Shown here one piece after another: positions 56,292-64,000 of a DNA stretch of 64,000 bases. This DNA is from Perilla frutescens. Taxonomy: Eukaryota; Streptophyta; Magnoliopsida; Lamiales; Lamiaceae. The stretch's first letter is position 1, and every line of letters starts with the position of its first letter. A program made the position numbers and the translations under genes. The stretch spans positions 24,108,001-24,172,000 of the forward strand of contig BRKX01000003.1 of the NCBI GenBank assembly GCA_026008535.1, read 5' to 3'. Below the pieces are notes generated by a model that did no database searches, was not told where the DNA came from, and saw only the letters and a program-made list of their open reading frames with translations.

Positions 56292-59032
56292 TGTAACACC
56301 CCAAATTTTCAGATGAGGTTTAGAGAATTCTTAAGCGTAATTAAGTAGTTAAGGAAGAGATTTTAATAAGGTTCAAGTGGAGCCAGATGTCAGTCACGAC
56401 TTTAAGGGTCAATTTTCATGAAATCGTCTTTTTGAAAATTTTGATCTTAACTCTGTTATGGCCAATTTTAGTCTTATTAGAAAGTTATCGACTTAAGGAA
56501 TATGCCGATATTTTCATAATTTTATTCTGAAGTCGTTTGAAGTCCCGGTGATGAAAAGCGTATTTAAAAGATTTATGAATAGTAATTTCTGCGTGCGTTC
56601 GTGATTTGAAAAATTTACAAAATCCTCCTCGTTAATCTGAGACTTGTTCTGTCAAACCCATATTATAGGAAATGACTTAAGGAATCCATTCGCGTTCACA
56701 GATTTTCATTCAGAGGTTAATCGAACGCTCGGAAATTTTATTTGTCCCTTGAAAGGAATAGTAAAAGTAATTTTTAAAAAGGAATTTTGGCTCGTCTTTC
56801 TTCTAATGACCTATTCTTTATCTTGAGTTAGATTGGTTCAATAGTACTCGAGCTAATGAGTCTTCTGGTATTTTTGAATTTCGTGTTTGAGGTTATTTGG
56901 ACCTCGACATCGAATAAAGCAGCTTTTAACCGAACCCGGAGTAACTTTTGCAGTATTGTTGCACTGTAATGGCTTCCAAAGGAAGCCAATCTCACCCCTA
57001 TAAATAAAGCCTCTCCCCTTCACAATTTTCACACCATTTCTTCATCCATTCTTCATTCTAGAGAGAGGAAAAGTTAGAGGAAAGTCAAGGGAGCTCAAGT
57101 TGAGCGAGAGATATTCTTCGTGAGTGTTCCTACGAGATGATGAGAAGAGTGGCGTGAAAGGGATACTATGGGGGAAGGTGCTAGAGGCACCGTCGGGTTG
57201 TAGCAGGTGGCTCTGCCACCGCTGCGACTCAACGCGATGCCGAGCTAGCCACCTTTCTTCGACGCACTCGACTCCGTCCATTCCTTTTTCATCGGCCTCA
57301 GATTCTATTTTATTCTTGTCTTTTAAATTCACCATTTCATTCAATCTTTCATTATCATATTCTCGTTATCATGTTCCTATTATTATTTCCTCATTGTTAG
57401 TCTCATTTATTTCATTTGAAGTTCCGTTTAAGTTTCATATTTAAATTATGTTATTATTTCTAAGTGTTTAAAGGAGTTAGTCGTATTTATTCCGTTATTA
57501 TGTCGATTTTAAGTTAAGCATGCTCATTTCTATATTCTTCAAGTTTTGGGTAAATATCGATCTTTGTTGAAGTTTTAATTCAGTTTCTTTCGATTATCAT
57601 CTTTATAAAGTTTTATCTTTGAAGAATCGTAGTAAATGTGTTAAGCCTTGTTTTAAGTTTAAAACATCGAGAAAAGGGAGAGGCGACTGAGTAACGCCTC
57701 GACCAACACTTCGAGAAAAGAGTTTCAATATTCGTGGGAGTGCACGGGCCGTGTAAGGGTTACACAGCTCATGCAAAGCTCTCGGTAGGATTCTGGAGAG
57801 CTAGCACAGACCGTGCAAGGATAGCACGGCCCGTGTAAGGGTCTGCACAGACTGTGTCGGAAAATCTAGGTGTTTAATTCCTTATTCAATAAATAGCACG
57901 GCCCGTGCAAGGCCTCTGCCGCCAAGTTTTGCCTCTAAGTGTATTCTATTCTCGAGTCTTTCAAACTCTCGTATTTTATAGAGGTTCTAAAGTCATGCAA
58001 TCTGTGTTTAAGTCCTATTTAAGGGAGAAAAGGTTAGGTGTTGTTTGAAATTCTCATTAGAAGTTAGAAATGTTCGAAGAAGGCCGCTAAGTCGATAATC
58101 GACTTTTTAGAAAAAGGAGAACCCTGAGGAGAACCCGGAAATGATCTCCGACTCGTTGCTTCAACCACGTGCTCGTCATCAAGGTGATCGTCATCGAGGT
58201 GGGTAACTCTAAACACTACTACAATAATGTTGATAGACCATGGTGACTTTGGGTTGTCTATGCATTTTTCTAACCGTTGTTAATAGTCCAGTTGTCTATT
58301 AGCTCATTAATAGACAACGGCTTCAAACCGTTGTATTATTCTACATACACAACAGTTTATATGCGTTGTCTCTTTTGCATAGAACCGTTGTATACTCTCT
58401 TGGATTATACAGCAATTTTGACTATAAACCGTTGTCTTTTACCTTTAATGTGCTGAATAAACAACAAATTTTTATATAAATTGTTGCATATTTTGTAATA
58501 AGACAACAAAATTTAATAAAAACCCGTTGTGTATTTTGTCAAGAGACAATGGTATTTAACAACCATTATCTAATTTGTTAAAAGACAATGGTATTTAACA
58601 AAAAATGCTCTCTTACATATAAAAAACTGTATTAAACAAAATCGTCACCGTTTTGGTATGTTCAACAATTTATAATTCGAATGCCAAATAAATCCATTAC
58701 TATTGACTATAAAATAATCCATCTCCAATACACTGTTGTACCAGTCAAGACATTTATTCTCCATATAGTTTGATACAAAAACTAACATAAAGTTACTATG
58801 TTGATTAGTGAGGATTCCGCTTCTTGGTTCTTCGACTCCACGTTCTCGTGCAAAATTCCCCCGATGTATGAGTATTATTTCATATAAATAGCATTAAATT
58901 CGAAGTATTGATTAATATTATAGAAATACATAGCAAAATACAAAATAAAAGCTTTCATCATGACTTTCATTGCCATCATATTAGACTAAGAACATAGTGC
59001 ATATTAAGTTCTATTGATAAACTAAGTGAAGA

Positions 59033-59064
<32 letters not shown>

Positions 59065-59831
59065 AGAAAGATATGGTCAAAACATAAACCGGCCCTACAA
59101 AAGATAATATCATTAACTAAGAAAAGGATGAAATGTCAAAAGAGAAATTAACCTGCAACTGAAATGTATAAAATCCAAAAAGAATTGTAACTTTGGTTGA
59201 TGTTATACACTTTCCTGTCTCAAATCAACATAATCAACGAAATAATTAATGCCCAAAACTCACTGTCGCATGCATGAACAAATATTTGAATTCATATATA
59301 ATGATTAGTATTCACTTTATGTAACAATATGGATTAAATAAAAATGTGGATGAATAATTATTTGATAATTATATACACAAGAATTAAGAAGCTAGCAAAA
59401 CTACATTTGAGTTCCTACACCAGACTAGTACAAACTATATATATTTGCATTTACATCATTTAATAAAATAGAAGTTTACTAAATGCGTGCAACATACACG
59501 CTCCAACAACTACTCTCCTTGGACATATGATGCCAAGGCTATAACCAGTGCATCTTAATAATCCCACCACATTAGTTTTGCATTAAAATGGATAAAATAC
59601 TATAAACAATAGATGTCGAACTTATATAAAGCAGATTTTCACAATCTTTGATGTTGCTTCTATTTTCTCAGGCTTCATAATCTTTGAATGCAAGCTTTTC
59701 AGCCATCACAGTTTAAAGAAAAAGAGAGAGACAAATCCCATTTATCATATCACCCTTGGGACTCCACTTACATAGAATTATCTATAAAATAAGAAAATCT
59801 ACAACTTTAGTTGCACTAAAAAATGGAAACC

Positions 59832-59876
<45 letters not shown>

Positions 59877-62800
59877 AGCTTAGGAAAATTTCAAACCACG
59901 TATCTCATTGGAAATAGCTAATGGAAAGGGCTTTATGATTTTTCTAACAAAGATTTGATTTCATCTTATTTAGCACTTCATCTAATATGATAGTACAACT
60001 AAAAATTACTACTCCAACATGGGATTCGATCATTAGATAATAATCTTTACTCAAAAAAGTTCCATGCATTGCAACTTTAAAATATCAACAGCTGCACAAA
60101 AAATGGCCCACTCTTACAAACATACACATAAGGTACAACACCACTTCAAAAGTGAATAAATGCAATAACTCTAGAGCTACTTATAGATATAGTATATTGC
60201 TGGTAAGAAAAGTACAGATTCTATATTGCAAGACAATTTCCTTCATTAATATTCACCCTCTTTTTTACGATATCAAATTTGATAGCAGCAAAGAAACCAA
60301 CGTGAAGCTAATAGCAATTACTAGAAAGTGGTTGATGCTATCATAAATATTAAAACAACGAAACTTGAAATTATAAAAAAGACATTAAAATATCCAACAA
60401 AACTAGAGTAGTTTAAGAAAATACAATATCGCATAAATTTTTACCTTGAACCCTTGTAATTCAACATGCAAGCTACTAGAAAAATTGAAATTGAAATGCA
60501 TCAAACTTGCTCGATCTGTCCAAAATGCAATCAACAACAAAGAAAAAATATCAGAAAACAATACAACCCAAAATACGTGAATCTCTATAAAAATAATTCG
60601 CTAAATGCAACGAGATCTTAATGGATTTGTGGACTAGTTGTAAAGACGGCTATCAAGAGAAAATGCTACAATTGTATGTAGGCAATTGAAACTAATGGGA
60701 CCAATGGAAGAATTAAGAAATATGAATTATGGTGGAGGGAGTCTGCGTGTCTGAGAATTAAGAAAATATTGGAAGAAACTACTTACTAGTATTTTGGGAA
60801 CGCAATCTGGGGCTCGATTTCGTGCTCCTCGTTGAATTGGAGGTTTCAATTAAAGCCATCGAATATGGATATTTTATCGACAAAAGAAGGGTTTTTGAGT
60901 TTTTCAGAGAACGGGAATTGGGGATTTTACTGCTATGGTAAATTTTTTGTCAATTTATGGAACAGTTGTAGTGATTTTGTGTGTGATAAATACATTAATA
61001 AATTAGTAATTATTATGAAAATATATTAGAAGGTAATTCATAAAATATGATTTGCTAAGATACTGACTTGATTTGATAATTTGAAAAGAAAATAAATTGT
61101 TCGTTGACTTTAATTTGTTCAATATATTTTGCAGAAATAAATGTAGGGCAACAAAATTTTGTTAATTAACTCCAATTATATATGTGATTTTCTACACTAA
61201 TATTGTTATCCGAATTTTTTATTTATTTTCTATTTATTATATTTTTAAATTAATTCAATCTTTTTTATTGTCATAATAAGAGGGTTTTAGACAAATAAAG
61301 GAAATTAGTAATCCTTAATTAACTCAATTTTAATAAACAACACCAAATTACAACAGTTCATGAAAATGTTGTATTTATTAACAACTGGTAAACACAACAG
61401 TTCAAATAAAGACGTTGTCTAAGAAATTTTAATAATATGCAACGGTTCCTAAAACTGGCGTCTATTTTAAATATTCAAATCTACAACGGCTTTTAGAATC
61501 GTTGTTTATTAACCATCATCTAATGAAAATAATACAACGCATGATGACAACAGTATTTTAGAAACCGTTGTCTTCTACAAAATAGAAAGGCTAAAATAAA
61601 ACGGTTTTAGCACAAACTGTTGTGAAATTAAAAAACATAATGTTTTAAGTATTAAACCGTTGTTGTTTTGGTGTAGTCTATTTACAAATTTGTAGTAGAG
61701 AAGCCAAATATAAGGTTTGAGCTAGTAAGCTCTAGAAGCATGTTTAGGGCAAGGAAAATATTCAATAAATATTTTATGCTCTGCCTGATTAGTCTATGTG
61801 CAAAGAAAGGAAAGGAAAGAAGAAAGTTATAGCATGATTATGTTAATTGTTATTTGAGCTCTTGAATGAAGTAAAGGATGTTTTGATATGTTGTGATATC
61901 TTATAGTTGATTTATATAAGGTATAGACGATCATGATCATAAGTTAAGTTTGTTGTTGATATTATGGTTGAGGAAGGTTGTTTAAGTGAGTAATGCCTTG
62001 TAGGTTGATCATAGTATTCCCTTGTGATATTAAGGTTATAGTCTTTATTAAGGAATGCAATCTAGATGATTCAATCTAGGTTATGATTTATGCTAAGCAT
62101 GATTAAGTTTTGAGGCTTTGTTATTAAGTATTGAATGTGAGAATTCAATGTTGAGGATTAAGTATTAAGGATTTAAGGTTAAGATTTTGATATTGAATGT
62201 TATGATTCAATTATTGCTAAGCAGGCTATTGAGCTCAAGGAACAATTTTATTGCATTATCATGTTGTGACCTTCGTGTCACTAAAGTTGATTCTTTGTTA
62301 AGTAAAGGGAGTCACTGCTAGGTAATTCCCTCGCATACTCAGTAGGGTATTTAAGGTAGCCCCTCTCTTATCCTAAGGTATACCTAAGGGTGTAGTAGAC
62401 GTCAAGTTTGAGCCAGGAAGGGCGCCAGGAAAGGAAGTAAAAGGTTTTTTTTGCGGACATGGAGAGGGATTTTGCATTTTGCTCTCCATATACCGCCAGC
62501 TATGAATTGAATATTTCTAAAGTTTATTAAAGAGTTTTCTCACAAAACCCCACTGAGTACATTAGTGCTCACGCCCTCTTTTTTAAATATTTTCAGGTAG
62601 AGATACTAAGGCCGGTGATGTGATGCTGGTGGGGTTGCCTGAGTTGTCTAAGTTTCTGAAGTTGTTGCTTTATATGGCCTATGATTTGGCTTTCCTTTGA
62701 CTCAATTGAATCCTTTAACCCCTTTAATTCGTTGAAAATGATAATTCTTCCAAGTCATAAAGTTATGTTTCCTAGATTTTTGAGGCGCTAACTTAGTTTA

Positions 62801-62903
62801 ATTTTAGAAACACCCCCTCCCCCCGGATTCCAATTTAGCTACCTATTTCCTTCAGTTTTCCACCCAACAACCCCGTCCCAATTCTTGGGACTGGGCTGTT
62901 ACA
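56292..62903 (+). mobile_element. Ty3 solo LTR with CACTA, second copy
   Basis: Copy of 42057-48672, flanked by CATCA at 56287-56291 and 62904-62908. TATA box at 56999-57006. Differences from the first copy are five substitutions and the GA repeat. Confidence 0.9.
58214..61678. mobile_element. Non-autonomous CACTA transposon, second copy
   Basis: Copy of 43979-47447 with the same ends and the same AACCGTTGT subterminal repeats. The GA microsatellite inside is four bases shorter. Confidence 0.8.
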
Positions 62904-62975
62904 CATCAGGTGCTTTTTTTTCAGGAAACAATAGTATTTCCTGGTTCAACAAGAAGCAGAATGATATATCATTAT
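62904..62975 (+). pseudogene. Copia-2 RNase H continuation, second copy
   Basis: Copy of 48673-48744. It is cut by the same SIRE-like LTR at 62976. Confidence 0.75.
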
Positions 62976-64000
62976 TGTTGGTCCCCGGCGATTTGATATC
63001 AGTTTAGAGGGGGGGTGAATAAACTGATTAAAACTTTTGCTTCAATTGCGGAATAATAAGGGCCCTTGACTCACTTAGAAACTTATCTATACACAGTTAG
63101 AGTAAGTACTTTGGACAGCTTGAGTGCAGATTGTGTGAGCTTGTGTACAGTTCAAAGATATGCAAGTAATCAAAACAGTACAGCACACAAATGATTTATA
63201 GAGGTTCGAAGTCTCAAACTCCTACGTCCTATCTTCCTTCCGCAGAAGGGCAACTTCACTATATTACTTGAGTGTCTTTACAAATTACACAATGAAGGAC
63301 AGTTGGATGTACCTAGTAACTGCTCGCTACCTCAGCGGATCGACGGCTCACACTTGAAGTCCCTAACTGCTCGCTAGGAAGGTAGGTGTTGGGGTTTTTT
63401 CGAATTAAACCACCGCAGGATCATTTGGTTGTTCATTAATCCATGTTCATGCAAATCATAATTTTATGTAACATGCATGTTTATCACAGTCTAACCAAAA
63501 AGCATGCAAAGCAGATTCGAATCTAATAAAGCGGAAGACATAGAAATGAATCTACTTACAAATCGATAGACGGTCTGTGGACAAGATTAAAGATCTAATC
63601 TTGTTGTTGAATGAACACTGTATGGCGCCACCTAACACCTCAAAAAATCGAGCACCACAGATTTTACTCCAAGATCTTCTGTTGTATTCCCGGACTGTAT
63701 CTAGATTCAGAGTGGGCTGAAATCTACTAGATAGAATTGTGAAATCTGTGGATAACTTTGAGAGACTAAGAGGGGCTGATTTCCTATGAATAAATTCATA
63801 AAATTTCGTGCCCCCCCTCCCCTTATATATAGGGAGGGGCGAAATTTCATGTTCCAGCCCTAATGGGCTTGGGACTCTATCTCAAGTTCAATATCCAGTC
63901 CACTATTAGTCAATTGGGCTACAACAGGGATCTAGAAGAATATTAAATTGGCCCACTAATTTATTTAATATCCAATATCCAATAAACCTAGGATATAATT
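62976..64000 (-). repeat. SIRE-like LTR, second copy (truncated by window)
   Basis: Copy of the LTR starting at 48745. From 63387 to the window end it is occupied by the nested Copia-1-family solo LTR. Confidence 0.85.
63387..64000 (-). mobile_element. Solo LTR of the Copia-1 family, second copy (partial)
   Basis: Copy of 49156-49769 with the GTAGG target at 63382-63386. One substitution was noticed (63534, equal to 49303). The element continues beyond the window. Confidence 0.88.

Larger units (their letters stand above)
55930..64000 (+). repeat. Tandem duplication, second unit (truncated by window end)
   Basis: Begins ACTTAGTCAAGAAG in the middle of Copia-2 RT and repeats 41695-49769 with the same nested elements, the same premature stops (for example TGA at 56016-56018, equal to 41781-41783) and the same target duplications. 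No sequence unique to this copy was noticed apart from six transitions and the shorter GA repeat. Confidence 0.92.

Overview
This window looks like repeat-rich, AT-rich intergenic DNA from a flowering-plant nuclear genome, probably a eudicot. The evidence is a dense pile-up of plant-type LTR retrotransposons: Ty3 elements with tRNA-Asp or tRNA-iMet primer sites, a chromovirus-like pol, and Ty1/Copia gag-pol including SIRE-like copies. There are also CACTA and MITE-type DNA transposons and long microsatellites. I see no convincing host protein-coding gene, tRNA, rRNA, operon or CRISPR array. Almost every coding trace is a decayed transposon gene. The species cannot be read from the sequence.

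Layout. 1-2087: minus-strand 5' end of a Ty3 element (gag remnant, tRNA-Asp primer site, LTR). 2088-4719: LTR of a different Ty3 family, minus strand. 4720-5004: a probable CACTA terminus. 5072-23643: a Ty3 chromovirus-like element (Gypsy-1) with 2.5-kb LTRs and a broken PR-RT-RNaseH and integrase tail, bounded by CATAT duplications. Its 3' LTR is split by a 9.28-kb Copia element (Copia-1, 13287-22566), whose gag-pol is almost intact apart from two stops and one frameshift. 23926-25035: a TTA-flanked DNA transposon. 25451-26635: a large inverted repeat. 26636-32254: a minus-strand Ty3 element (Gypsy-2) with gag and protease but no reverse transcriptase. 32314-35340: LINE-like RNase H fragment, microsatellites, a 328-bp LTR-like unit and a second TTA-flanked element.

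35343-48744: a decayed SIRE-like Copia element (Copia-2). Its RNase H is split by a 6.6-kb insertion (42057-48672), a Ty3 solo LTR that itself carries a 3.5-kb CACTA element. A few bases further on, the same RNase H is cut by the 3' LTR of a minus-strand Copia/SIRE-like element (48745-51854). That LTR contains a solo LTR of the Copia-1 family. Behind it (51855-55929, minus strand) lie two broken long ORFs that I cannot assign firmly.

The most striking feature is a direct tandem duplication. The unit 41695-55929 (14,235 bp) starts again at 55930 and runs past the window end. The copies are nearly identical over at least 8 kb and share all the nested insertions and stop codons. It is either a very recent tandem duplication or an assembly (haplotype) artefact.

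The genes do not form a host pathway. Each element's gag, protease, integrase, reverse transcriptase and RNase H would once have served its own replication. The nesting gives a relative order: Copia-2, then the Ty3 LTR, then CACTA; Copia-2, then the SIRE-like element, then the Copia-1-type solo LTR; the duplication came last.
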